Shown: piece by piece, positions 33,955 through 42,525 of the stretch
Numbering within the stretch: position 1 is the stretch's first letter
Layout: each line of letters starts with the position of its first letter
Source of the DNA: Paenibacillus vietnamensis
GTDB taxonomy: Bacteria; Bacillota; Bacilli; Paenibacillales; Paenibacillaceae
DNA length: 64,000 nucleotides
Direction of reading: 5' to 3'
Assembly (NCBI RefSeq): GCF_020169515.1
Contig: NZ_JAHMHW010000002.1
Span: 372,001-436,000, forward strand
Notes under the pieces: generated by a model
What the model saw: the letters and a program-made list of their open reading frames with translations, nothing else
Database searches by the model: none
Told to the model about the DNA's origin: nothing
Position numbers and translations under genes: made by a program

Positions 33955-35603
33955 TCCTTGTCCCGCTGCGGCTGGCCGTCTGTGATTGGAATAACCGCCT
34001 TCACGGACGTCTGCATTTCCGCACCGCTCCGGATCGACAGCTCGCCGCCCAGCATCTCCGCCCGCTCCCTCATCGACAGCAACCCCATCGTCAAACGGCC
34101 CTTGAGCGTTTCGGGCGAAAAACCTTTCCCGTTATCAGCGATTTCCAGACTGACCTGCCGCTTCGACTTCACCAAATGGATGGAGACGCGGTTCGATTCC
34201 GCATGCTTCTTCACATTGTTAAGGGCCTCCTGGCCGATTCGCCACAGCGCCTCTTCCACCTGACGCGGCAGCTCGCGAACGCCCTCGGCCTGCTCGTGAA
34301 CGATTAAACCCATGCTTTGCCCATACTGCTTCAGCGCAGTCAGCAGCCCATGCTCCAGTCCGGCCGGATGCAGCTGCCAAATTAGCGTCCTCATTTCCTT
34401 CAGCGCTTCCTGAGCCATCTGTCTCATCTCTTGCAGCGAGCGTTCAACGACCGCATCCTTGCCGGCAATGACCGTTTCCGCCCCTTTTGCCAGAAAGCTG
34501 AGCGAGAACACCTTCTGAATAACCGAATCGTGCAGGTCGCGCGCCAGCCGGTTCCTCTCCTCCATTCGCGCCAGCTCGCGCTGCTGCTCGTACAAGCGCA
34601 GGTTCTCGATGCAAAGCGTGATGTGGTCGCCCAGCGAATACAGAAAATCCTGCTGATAATCCGCGAATTGCCTGCATGAACGGCTGCTGATCAACAAAAC
34701 GCCGGCCGTGCAGTTTCTGATTCGGAGAGGAATCGCCGCCGCGGAGAAAAAGGAAGGGATGCCGATAGAGGACAACGAAGAGCAAGGCAGCTTGCTGTTG
34801 TCATCAATTAATACAACTCTGTTCTCGCGGAAAGCCGTGCTTACCGGACCGGCTTGATCGACTGCAAGCATGCGCCATTCCGCCGTCACGTTCCCGTCCG
34901 TATATTGGGCCCGCAGCGAAAGCTGCTCCTGCTCGTAGAAGAACAACGATACATGCTGCCATTCGAAAGTGTCCCCGATGCATTTGACGGCAAGCAGCGG
35001 CAGCTCGTGCACTTCCTGTATCGCATGTATATGCTGAATGACGTCGCCGAGCTTTGCGTACAGATTGGCATTAAGCTCCTGCGCCTGATATAAGCGGATC
35101 CGCTTGATGGCCGTGCCGATTTGATACGCGACCGCTTGCAGCAGCGCCAGCTCTTCGTCCGAAAACCTCTCCCTGCCCGCTTCCGCCACATTCAGCAAGC
35201 CGAAGCGGTCCTTGCCCGCGCTGAGCGGGACCGTCGCATGATGCGAAATGCCTTCCGTATCGCCCAGCTTCCGGGAAGCTGCATAGGAAATACGCGAGCA
35301 TTCAATAATATTAACGGCGCCTCTCAGTTTATTTTGCTTGAAGCTTTCCATGCACCAGCATTCGGTACCGCACATCACCTCGCGGTTGCGGGCGTTCAGC
35401 GCTGCCGGGAGCCGGTAAGCCGCTCTGCACAAATTTTCGCCGGAATCGTCCATCATAAAGATCCAGCCCGTACTAAAGCCCGTCACCTCAAGCAGCTTGA
35501 CAAGCACATCATGAAGCATCTGCTCCATGTCGTTCGTGCTGTTCAGCATCTCCGCGATTTCCTTCAGCGCCGCGAGCTCGTTCCCTCTTTTGTCCCGGTA
35601 CAC
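33951..35603 (-). CDS. GAF-domain sensor histidine kinase (HisKA_3 type)
   Basis: 550 residues without membrane helices, so a soluble kinase. Two GAF domains are suggested: residues about 20-160 (with a CGTECWCMESF cluster of three cysteines) and about 200-335. A HisKA_3 dimer helix follows, with the phospho-His in RNRLARDLHDSVIQ and ATPase motifs QEALNNVKKHAES and DNGKGF, then GLLSMRERAEMLGG. The Cys-rich stretch in the first GAF could hold a metal or Fe-S centre, as in some redox or NO sensors; that is a guess. Paired with the overlapping response regulator. Confidence 0.88.
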   Translation of the reverse strand: MYRDKRGNELAALKEIAEMLNSTNDMEQMLHDVLVKLLEVTGFSTGWIFMMDDSGENLCRAAYRLPAALNARNREVMCGTECWCMESFKQNKLRGAVNIIECSRISYAASRKLGDTEGISHHATVPLSAGKDRFGLLNVAEAGRERFSDEELALLQAVAYQIGTAIKRIRLYQAQELNANLYAKLGDVIQHIHAIQEVHELPLLAVKCIGDTFEWQHVSLFFYEQEQLSLRAQYTDGNVTAEWRMLAVDQAGPVSTAFRENRVVLIDDNSKLPCSSLSSIGIPSFFSAAAIPLRIRNCTAGVLLISSRSCRQFADYQQDFLYSLGDHITLCIENLRLYEQQRELARMEERNRLARDLHDSVIQKVFSLSFLAKGAETVIAGKDAVVERSLQEMRQMAQEALKEMRTLIWQLHPAGLEHGLLTALKQYGQSMGLIVHEQAEGVRELPRQVEEALWRIGQEALNNVKKHAESNRVSIHLVKSKRQVSLEIADNGKGFSPETLKGRLTMGLLSMRERAEMLGGELSIRSGAEMQTSVKAVIPITDGQPQRDKE

Positions 35604-35696
35604 GGCCTTCCCTCTTTTCCGCCAGTTTTTATTTGTTCTCGATTGCTATGTTTGTTATGATGTTCTAAAGAACAGGTGCGTATTTAGGAGGATATC

Positions 35697-36650
35697 ATGC
35701 AAAAACTCAAAATATTTTCAGGCTCATCCAATATACGGCTTGCCGAGCAGCTTTGCAAGCAGCTTGAGCTACCGCTTGGGGATGTCGCCATCTCGAGACA
35801 GCAAAGCGGAGAAATTCACGTTTCTTACCGGGAATCGGTCAGATCCTGCCACGTCTTCATCGTGCAGTCTTTATCTCACCCGGTCAACGAGCATCTCATC
35901 GAGCTTCTTGTCATGATAGATGCCGCCAAACGCGCATCGGCCAAAACGATCAATATCGTCATGCCTTATTACGGCTATGCCCGCCAAGAACGGAAATCCG
36001 CTCCGCGCGAACCGATTTCCGCCAAGATGGTGGCGGATGTGCTGACTACCGTCGGCGCCAACCGGATCATCACCGTAGATTTGCATGCCGACCCGATTCA
36101 GGGCTTTTTTGAAATCCCGGTGGATCATTTAACCGCTCTGAGGCTGATTATCGACTATTTGAAGAGCAAAAACATCCATAACCCGGTCGTCGTCTCTCCC
36201 GATGCCGGAAGGGCGACGACGGCCGAGAAGCTGGCCGGACTGCTCGATTGCCCGTTTGCGATTATGATCAAAAACCGGCCCGCCCATAACCAGTCTGAAA
36301 TTACACACATCATCGGCGACGTCGAAGGCAGGACACCGATCATTATCGAGGATCTTATCGATACGGGAAGCACGATCGTCAACGTCGTGGAAGCGCTCAA
36401 GAAAAAAGGCGCCGAAGATGCATACATATGTGCCACACACGGCTTGTTCTCCGGAAATGCGCTCGACAAGCTGAACCACCCGAACATCCGGGAGGTCGTC
36501 ATCACGGATACAATCATGCTTGACGATAATCACTCCGACAAATTTATCGTGCTGCCGATGGCTCCTCTGATCGGAACCGCAATCAGAATCATTCGCGAGG
36601 GCGGCTCGCTCGATAATCTGTTTTTGTCGGACCACAAAGAATCCATTTAG
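35697..36650 (+). CDS. prs: Ribose-phosphate pyrophosphokinase, divergent paralogue
   Basis: 317 residues with the full two-domain PRPP synthetase layout: NIVMPYYGYARQERKS, DLHADPIQGFF (metal-binding His), SPDAG, and the PRPP loop IIIEDLIDTGST. Several positions differ from standard Prs. RFSDGE is RQQSGE, the SPDHGG loop is SPDAGR, the mobile KRR loop is KNR, and DDIIDTAGT is EDLIDTGST. It may therefore be a second, specialised copy, or altered in regulation or activity. It makes PRPP from ribose 5-phosphate and ATP if active. Monocistronic, with AGGAGG upstream and a strong terminator. No purine genes nearby. Confidence 0.85.
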   Translation: MQKLKIFSGSSNIRLAEQLCKQLELPLGDVAISRQQSGEIHVSYRESVRSCHVFIVQSLSHPVNEHLIELLVMIDAAKRASAKTINIVMPYYGYARQERKSAPREPISAKMVADVLTTVGANRIITVDLHADPIQGFFEIPVDHLTALRLIIDYLKSKNIHNPVVVSPDAGRATTAEKLAGLLDCPFAIMIKNRPAHNQSEITHIIGDVEGRTPIIIEDLIDTGSTIVNVVEALKKKGAEDAYICATHGLFSGNALDKLNHPNIREVVITDTIMLDDNHSDKFIVLPMAPLIGTAIRIIREGGSLDNLFLSDHKESI

Positions 36651-36659
36651 CAAATAAAG

Positions 36660-36696
36660 AAAAACAGCGAAGCTGCGAGTGCTTCGCTGTTTTTCT
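36660..36696 (+). terminator. Terminator after prs
   Basis: AAAAACAGCGAAGC pairs with GCTTCGCTGTTTTT; T-rich on both strands, so it can act in both directions. Confidence 0.92.
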
Positions 36697-36962
36697 TTTT
36701 CGCCTGGCTCTGCCGATAGAGCGTCCTTATGCTGCTGCCCGTTGGCATTGCAATAACTGTATTCATGTATTTAATTTTGCGAAATCTTTGCATTCAATAA
36801 AAATAACTGTATTTCATGTATCTAAATCACAAAAAAGCCTTGTTTTCGGTCATCATCGCCAAATTAGACTCATCAAATACAGTTATATTTTTCAAAGACT
36901 CCGTGTCGGGAAAAATAAAAGCATAAAATCCAGTAATTACTGCACGCTTACTAGCGCTACTT
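36697..36962. repeat. Non-coding AT-rich region with AATAACTGTATT repeats
   Basis: No gene. Two direct units, AATAACTGTATTCATGTAT (36752 on) and AATAACTGTATTTCATGTATC (36802 on), and two inverted ones (AAATACAGTTATATTT at 36875 and AAATCCAGTAATTACT at 36926). The same family occurs at 48.48-48.62 kb. It fills the space between two convergent genes. Confidence 0.6.
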
Positions 36963-37724
36963 TTATCGTTTCTTCTCGCGAAATACGATCCGATGCTCCA
37001 CCGTTTTCTCGTTCGCATATGCCGCCGCAATGCCGTGCTTAAGAACCTCGGTCTTGCTTACCCGCTTGTAAGGGAGCACCGACTCGACCACGCGGGTGAA
37101 CGGAAACGGGAATAGCTCGATCGTCCTGTCGTCAGCCCAGTCGGCTTCCAGTGTCGTTTGACCTTGTCCGCCAAACCAGTATTGAAACCCTTTCGCGAAC
37201 CACTCGTATTGCTGCCGCGGCGTGCCAGGCTGCTCCATACAAACGAATAAGGAAAGCTCATCGCACAGAAACAGCGCCTTCGCATGCATTTGAAGCAGCT
37301 TCACGTTGACCCGCAGCCTCTCAATGATGGCGCTTTGCCGCGCAAACTCTTTCTCGACGAACGCTACGGTGTACTCGTTGCGGAATTTTTCCGCGAGCGC
37401 CGAATACAGGATGCTGCCGATGAGCGCCGCGTATTCGCTTTTGGATTGAACGTAATCGAGAGCCGCCGTATAAAAGGAAAACCGGATATTTCCGGGATAA
37501 TCGCGGAAGGAGAAAGGACGCCCGGCCGCATCGTTCCAAATCGGAATCCGGTCCAGACCGATCCAGCTGCGGTCATGCTCATAAGCGGCATACGTCAGCT
37601 CATCGAACCGGTCTCCGCTCGGGAACAGCCCGCCGTCCCATGCCAAGATCAGATCGCCCGATATGCGGGCATGGTCGTGCTGGGCAATCAGTATGAAGGC
37701 GCTATCGGTTTCGTATACGATCAT
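36963..37724 (-). CDS. DUF3891 family protein
   Basis: 253 residues. The N-terminal segment LIAQHDHARISGDL, with AAYEHDRSWIGLD, matches the DUF3891 pattern; the His-Asp pairs hint at an HD-like metal site, but no catalytic role is established for the family. Rich in aromatic residues, no signal peptide or membrane helix. Downstream of and in line with nothing obvious; the chorismate mutase gene lies 31 bases upstream in the same direction and may be co-transcribed. Confidence 0.65.
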   Translation of the reverse strand: MIVYETDSAFILIAQHDHARISGDLILAWDGGLFPSGDRFDELTYAAYEHDRSWIGLDRIPIWNDAAGRPFSFRDYPGNIRFSFYTAALDYVQSKSEYAALIGSILYSALAEKFRNEYTVAFVEKEFARQSAIIERLRVNVKLLQMHAKALFLCDELSLFVCMEQPGTPRQQYEWFAKGFQYWFGGQGQTTLEADWADDRTIELFPFPFTRVVESVLPYKRVSKTEVLKHGIAAAYANEKTVEHRIVFREKKR

Positions 37725-37755
37725 TGCCGAATCCCTCCTTCAGACAAATGCTCAC

Positions 37756-38064
37756 TTATCTCGCTTGCGCTTCTTTTTGCTCGTGTGCCGCTCTAAGCTC
37801 TTCGTGCCTGGCGATCGCAACGTCCATGATCCGCCGGAATATCGATGCCGCATATTCGGGATTTAACCCGTGGAATTCCGCCAGGTGCCTGATTTTGTCG
37901 AATTGCAGCGCTTCGCGGCCCGGATCCTGAGCAGCCAGTCTGTTCGCCGCTTTGTAGACGCCTACCTCTTCCGTCAATTGAAACCGTTTGGCCAACAGCT
38001 CAACCATCTCATTGTCAATCGAATCGATGCCCTTGCGCAGTTCTTCCAATCTTGAAGCCTCCAT
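37756..38064 (-). CDS. Chorismate mutase, AroQ class
   Basis: 102 residues of the all-helical AroQ fold. LEELRKGIDSIDNEMVELLAKRF and the VGVYKAAN segment hold the expected Arg, Asp, Glu and Lys residues of the active site. It converts chorismate to prephenate for phenylalanine and tyrosine. Stand-alone form without a dehydratase or DAHP synthase fusion; the Ala/Glu/Gln-rich tail is extra. It sits between the LLM flavoprotein and the DUF3891 gene, all in one direction. Confidence 0.88.
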   Translation of the reverse strand: MEASRLEELRKGIDSIDNEMVELLAKRFQLTEEVGVYKAANRLAAQDPGREALQFDKIRHLAEFHGLNPEYAASIFRRIMDVAIARHEELRAAHEQKEAQAR

Positions 38065-38103
38065 GCCTTACTCCTTTAACGTCGTTTTCTTGTCATTGTA
38101 CCA

Positions 38104-39243
38104 TCAAAGGGGCGATTCGGCTACGATTCGCTCATCGAAGTCTCCGCTTTTGCCCGCCGCAAAATCCTGCCGGCTGCCTAGCGCCTTCCGGACGGCAGGC
38201 GCTACCTTGGCCGCGAGCAGCTCGATCGATGCCGCAACCTTGGAGAACGGGACGCCGCCGATATCGAATTGGGCAATGAACCGGCTGTGGCCGAACAGCT
38301 CGTGCTGGGCCAATATTTTCTCCACGATTTCCTCGGGGCTGCCGACGGCGAGTGCATTGACTGGACTGGCCAGCCGCTCAAACTGCTCCTTCGAGAGCCT
38401 TTCGCCGCGCGTGGCGCCGCCCATGAACCGGTAGACGTAATTGGCGTAATACGGATAATATTCCTCGCGCGCCTGGCGGGAGGTTTCGGCGATATAGCCG
38501 TGGCTCGTAATGGCGACCGGCAGCTCTGCCCGACCGCGGCCCGCCGCCATGCCGGCCGCCCGGTAGGCGTCGACCAGCGGCTTAAACCGCGCAGGGTCGC
38601 CTCCGAGGATGGCGAGCGCCATGCCGGCGCCGAGCTCTCCCGCCAGCTCGGCGCTGGCCGGCGTTCCGCCGACGCCGATCCATAACGGGAGCCTCCGCTG
38701 CAAAGGGCGCGGCGCAATCTCGGCATCGAGCAGCGGAGTACGTTTGCTGCCGCTCCAGGTGACCCGCTCCTTCTCGTTCAGCTCGAGCAGCAGATTCATT
38801 TTCTCATAGAAAAGCTCCTTATAATCGGCAAGCTCATAGCCGAACAGCGGAAACGACTCCACGTAAGCCCCGCGTCCCGCGATCAGCTCCGCCCTGCCCT
38901 CCGACAACAGGTCCAGCGTCGCAAAATCCTCGAACACCCGGACCGGATCCGAGGTTCCGAGCACGGTGGTGGCGCTCGTCAGCCGAATACGGCTCGTGAC
39001 CGACGCAATAGCGGCGAGCACGACCGGCGGCGACGATACCGCAAAGTCAAGACGATGGTGCTCGCCAACGCCGAACAAATCAAGGCCGGCATCATCCGCC
39101 AGCTTCGCCGCAGCGACGATCTCCTTCATGCGCGTGCCGGCGGTGGCGGCTCGTCCGGTCACCGGATCCCGGCAAATGTCGCCTAACGTATAAATCCCGA
39201 ACTCAAAGCCTGCTTGCGGTGCTTTTTGCGTAAAATCGCCCAT
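38104..39243 (-). CDS. LLM class flavin-dependent oxidoreductase
   Basis: 379 residues of the luciferase-like monooxygenase barrel: FGIYTLGDIC at the start, AKLADDAGLDLFGVGEHHRLDF, SATTVLGTSDPVRVFEDFATLDLLS-like segment with a conserved Arg/Glu, and GGTPASAELAGELGAGMALAI. Uses FMN or FMNH2. The substrate is unknown; members oxidise aldehydes, sulfonates or xenobiotics. A perfect TTACTTA-TAG-TAAGTAA palindrome lies 84 bases upstream and resembles the azoR operator, which suggests induction by quinones or electrophiles. GGGAGG precedes the ATG. Confidence 0.88.
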   Translation of the reverse strand: MGDFTQKAPQAGFEFGIYTLGDICRDPVTGRAATAGTRMKEIVAAAKLADDAGLDLFGVGEHHRLDFAVSSPPVVLAAIASVTSRIRLTSATTVLGTSDPVRVFEDFATLDLLSEGRAELIAGRGAYVESFPLFGYELADYKELFYEKMNLLLELNEKERVTWSGSKRTPLLDAEIAPRPLQRRLPLWIGVGGTPASAELAGELGAGMALAILGGDPARFKPLVDAYRAAGMAAGRGRAELPVAITSHGYIAETSRQAREEYYPYYANYVYRFMGGATRGERLSKEQFERLASPVNALAVGSPEEIVEKILAQHELFGHSRFIAQFDIGGVPFSKVAASIELLAAKVAPAVRKALGSRQDFAAGKSGDFDERIVAESPL

Positions 39244-39326
39244 TTCCGCTTCCTCCCTGATGCCTGTGTATCCCCAAAATCCGTCTTAGCTCAAACGGGG
39301 CATTTACCTACCTTCGAACAGTTAGT

Positions 39327-39343
39327 TACTTATAGTAAGTAAT
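39327..39343. promoter_or_regulatory. TTACTTA-TAG-TAAGTAA palindrome upstream of the LLM gene
   Basis: A perfect inverted repeat with seven-base arms, related to the TTAC-N5-GTAA site upstream of azoR. Expected ligand: an HxlR- or MarR-type redox-sensing repressor, not encoded in this window. Confidence 0.6.
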
Positions 39344-39402
39344 CTTATATAAGTTATTACCGGAAGTCAATAAGAAAGGAGCGGATATCCGGAGGGTTGA
39401 AG

Positions 39403-39475
39403 CAAGCGTAAACGGCTGGCGCCGTCCTTTGGCGGCAAAAGCTCGTTTCGCGATGAAATATAAGTCAAGTATAAA
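39403..39475 (+). repeat. Dispersed hairpin repeat, copy C
   Basis: AAGCGTAAACGGCTGGC, GCCGTCCTTTGGCGGC, CTCGTTTCGCGATGAAATATAAG. The best-preserved copy: GCGTAAACG/CGTTTCGC outer stem and GCCG-TCCTTTGG-CGGC inner hairpin. Confidence 0.7.
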
Positions 39476-39577
39476 GTGAAATTTATACTTTCTTATATTT
39501 CGGAAAAAGCCGCTATAGTGCGGATTGTGCGCTTTCCGTCTGCGTTCGTTGGAACCGGAATCGCGGCCGTGAACGCC

Positions 39578-39617
39578 GAAGAAGCCGGGTCGGCACCTGA
39601 GTGCTCCCGGCCTCTTC
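39578..39617 (-). terminator. Hairpin downstream of the GH42 gene
   Basis: GAAGAAGCCGGG pairs with CCCGGCCTCTTC around a GCAC-CTGA-GTGC inner stem. The T-run is poor, so it may be a processing or stability hairpin for the importer operon. Confidence 0.55.
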
Positions 39618-39681
39618 ATGATATGAAACCCCTCTATTAACCGTGACGCTCCTGACAAGCTGCTCGGCAGCATCCTGACAG

Positions 39682-41679
39682 CTATTCCTCTTTCACAACC
39701 GCAACGCCCCAAGCGGACAGCTCGAGCGTCTGTCCCGCTTCCACGGACCTTGCCGACAGCAGCTCCGTTCCGCCGCTCAAAGCGGCAACCGTAATTGTCT
39801 CGTCCGAATAGTTGAAATAATAACGGATACGCTTGCCCGCCCCGTTCACGCCCGAGCGGACGATGACCGGATACGCCAGCTCCTGCTCAGCGCCCCACAG
39901 CCCCGCATCCTGCACGGCGCGCCCGAGCACCTTGCGGAGCGCGTCGGGACCCGGCATGCAGCCGATATACGTAGCAGCGCCATTGCCGTACGCATTCCGG
40001 GTTACGGCCGCGTACTCTCCCCACTGTTTGTGGTCGTAATACGCGAGCACCTCCGCCGTCGTCGGCGTCAGCAGCTCCATCCAGCCTTCGACGCAGCCGG
40101 GCTCCAGGCCGTCCTCAGCGAGCGGACCGCGCAGACCAACCCGATCAGGAGTGACGAACATGTTGTACGTAACGCCGCACGCCTCGTTTATAATACCAGG
40201 CTGCTGCGTCTGGCGCACCTTGACGACTTCATCGGCGAAGCCGCTCTTGAACGTATACACAACATGGCCGCCGCCGCGAACGTATTCGTTCATTCGGTAA
40301 AGGCTCTCGTCATCAACCGCATACAAAGCCGGAACGACGATGAGCTTGTAATCGCTCAATCTGCTGCAGGACGGCTGAATAAAATCGCATTCTACGTTCA
40401 GCTTGTAAAGCTCGTCATACAGCGAACGGACAACGTCGTTGTAGGTTTTGCCGCTCTGAAGCTTGAACCATTCCAAAGCCGTCAGCGCTTCGTTACTGAC
40501 CATGATGGCGGCCTGATTCGTTTTGCGCAGGTTGACCAGCTCGCCGCTCAGCCTCCGGAAATCGGCGCCGATCGTCATGGCCTCGTTGTAAACGGGATTT
40601 GGCGCCATGTCGTGGCTGAGCAGCCCTTTCCAATACGTCTCGATCGAATTGTGGATCGAGTGCCAGTGCCAGTATGCTACCATATTAGCTCCCGATGCGA
40701 GGTGGCTGAACGCCTGCAGACGGAGCTGGCCGGGATACGGGGTCCAATGCGGGAAAGCTTGCGCCTGCGTTTCGAGCACGAGGTAATTGCCGCCCTTAAG
40801 TGAACGTGTCATGTCGCCGCCGAACGCGATTTCGATGCCGGTCAGATCGTCCTGCGAAGGATGGTAAATGTCTACGCCTGCGATATCGAACGGCTCCGAA
40901 GCCGCGAAATGGTCGACGGAAGGCTGAACGCCGTACGAATACCCGCGCCATTCAAAATCGAAATTTTGCGTCACAAACTGCTCCGGCCGCTTGTATTCGT
41001 TCACGATGGCCGCCTGCCAGGCCAGAAACTCGTTCACGAGCAGCCTCTGGAACTTGGCGAACTCCGCACCGAGGCTGCCGTTGATCGTACCGACCATGGA
41101 AGGAAAGTCTTCCCAGCTGTTGATGCGGTTGCTCCAGTAATCTAGCCCGAACCGCTTGTTGATAACGTCCAGCGAGCCGTACGTATCGCGCATATATTTA
41201 ACGAAGCGGAGCTGTACGTTAGGGCCCGCCGTATCGTAATGCTTCGTCTCATTGTCCGTCTGGTAGCCGATGACGGCAGGATGCCCGGCAACGCGCGAGA
41301 CCAGCTTCCGGATGATGCGCTCCGCGTAGAACAGATAGGACGGGTTCGTAATGTCCATAATTTGGCGGGCGCCGTATTTGCCGGGGCCGCGCGCCGTCTC
41401 CGCCAGCACATCCGGATGCTCTTTTACCATCCAGGTCGGAACGGCATAAGTCGGTGTGCCGACAATGACATGAATGCCTGCCTCGTGCATCGCATCCAGC
41501 ACCCGGTCGACGGAGCTGAAATCGAATACGCCGTTTTGCGGCTCATGCGTGCTCCAGGTCGACTCCGCGATCCGCACCGTGTTGATGCCCGCTTCCGTCA
41601 TCATCCGGATATCCTCGTGCAGCCGCTCCGACGGCATGTATTCATCGTAATAAGCAACGCCGTACAGTATTTTGTCCAT
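39682..41679 (-). CDS. Beta-galactosidase, glycoside hydrolase family 42
   Basis: 665 residues, full length for GH42. The TIM barrel starts LYGVAYYDEYMP. The acid/base is Glu144 in TDNETKHYD and the nucleophile is Glu303 in VLETQAQ. The trimerisation domain and C-terminal beta domain follow. No signal peptide: it acts on imported galactosides. It is the last gene after binding protein, permease and permease, the same order as ganS-ganP-ganQ-ganA in Bacillus, so beta-1,4-galactan fragments are the likely source. No GanB-type secreted galactanase is in view. The ATG lies 18 bases after the permease stop. Confidence 0.93.
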   Translation of the reverse strand: MDKILYGVAYYDEYMPSERLHEDIRMMTEAGINTVRIAESTWSTHEPQNGVFDFSSVDRVLDAMHEAGIHVIVGTPTYAVPTWMVKEHPDVLAETARGPGKYGARQIMDITNPSYLFYAERIIRKLVSRVAGHPAVIGYQTDNETKHYDTAGPNVQLRFVKYMRDTYGSLDVINKRFGLDYWSNRINSWEDFPSMVGTINGSLGAEFAKFQRLLVNEFLAWQAAIVNEYKRPEQFVTQNFDFEWRGYSYGVQPSVDHFAASEPFDIAGVDIYHPSQDDLTGIEIAFGGDMTRSLKGGNYLVLETQAQAFPHWTPYPGQLRLQAFSHLASGANMVAYWHWHSIHNSIETYWKGLLSHDMAPNPVYNEAMTIGADFRRLSGELVNLRKTNQAAIMVSNEALTALEWFKLQSGKTYNDVVRSLYDELYKLNVECDFIQPSCSRLSDYKLIVVPALYAVDDESLYRMNEYVRGGGHVVYTFKSGFADEVVKVRQTQQPGIINEACGVTYNMFVTPDRVGLRGPLAEDGLEPGCVEGWMELLTPTTAEVLAYYDHKQWGEYAAVTRNAYGNGAATYIGCMPGPDALRKVLGRAVQDAGLWGAEQELAYPVIVRSGVNGAGKRIRYYFNYSDETITVAALSGGTELLSARSVEAGQTLELSAWGVAVVKEE

Positions 41680-41697
41680 TCGAATTGCTCCTTCTTG

Positions 41698-42525
41698 TTA
41701 GCCTTTGACCGCCCCTTCGGCGATGCCGTGCATAATGAACCGCTGGAAAAACGAGTAGATAAGAATAACCGGAATCGCCGTCAGCACAAGCGCCGCCAAA
41801 ATAAGCGACCAATCCTTGTTATATTCGCCGAACAACGTGTTCGTGGACAAAATGAGCGTAAAGCTTTCCGAATCCGTCAGCATAAGCAGCGGAAGCAGGA
41901 AGTCGTTCCAAATCCACAGGAAATCGAGGATCGCGATCGTCACCGTGATCGGCACGAGCAGCGGGAAAATGATCCGGAAAAAGGTCTGGTATTCATTGCA
42001 GCCGTCCATGTAAGCCGCTTCCTCCAGCTCCCTCGGAATCGATTTCACAAAGCCGTGATACAGGAAAATCGCCATATTGACGCCAAGCCCGATATATATG
42101 ATCGCCAGGCCGTAGGTGCTGCCCTGCACCGACAGGCTCTTGGCCATTCTTGTCAACGGAATCATAATCGAGTGAAACGGAACGAGCATGGACGCGATGA
42201 ACAGGAAAAAAATAACTTGACTGAGCTTGCCGGTTGTCCTGGAAAGCTTATAGCCGGCGAGCGATGCGCTTAACACGATGCCTCCGATGCCGAGCGCCGA
42301 AATAATGACCGAGTTGACCGTGCTGCCTAGCAAATTGATTTTGTCGAACGCCTCTGCATAGTTTCCGAAGCTGATGCTGGTCGGCAGCGAGACGAAGGAA
42401 CGGAACATATCCCCTTGCGATTTGAACGAGTTAATGAGCGCCAAATAAATCGGGAAGAAGGAAACGGCTGCCAAGACAGTCAAGATGCCCGCAGTGAGCA
42501 GGGACGCCGCTTTATTTTGCCTCAC
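41698..42525 (-). CDS. Sugar ABC transporter permease, MalG type
   Basis: 275 residues, six predicted helices, EAA loop at about residues 165-190 (EEAAYMDGCNEYQTFFRIIFPLLVP). CUT1-type partner of the preceding permease, with which it overlaps by four bases. The ATPase is not in the operon; in Firmicutes such importers usually share one MsmX-type ATPase encoded elsewhere. Likely substrate: galacto-oligosaccharides, from the adjoining GH42. Confidence 0.9.
   Translation of the reverse strand: MRQNKAASLLTAGILTVLAAVSFFPIYLALINSFKSQGDMFRSFVSLPTSISFGNYAEAFDKINLLGSTVNSVIISALGIGGIVLSASLAGYKLSRTTGKLSQVIFFLFIASMLVPFHSIMIPLTRMAKSLSVQGSTYGLAIIYIGLGVNMAIFLYHGFVKSIPRELEEAAYMDGCNEYQTFFRIIFPLLVPITVTIAILDFLWIWNDFLLPLLMLTDSESFTLILSTNTLFGEYNKDWSLILAALVLTAIPVILIYSFFQRFIMHGIAEGAVKG

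Larger units (their letters stand above)
39244..39681. other. Non-coding stretch with operator, hairpin repeat copy C and a terminator
   Basis: No gene is supported. It holds the LLM promoter with its palindrome, the third dispersed hairpin repeat, an AT-rich inverted stretch (TATAAAGTGAAATTTATA), and the hairpin after the GH42 gene. Confidence 0.65.
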
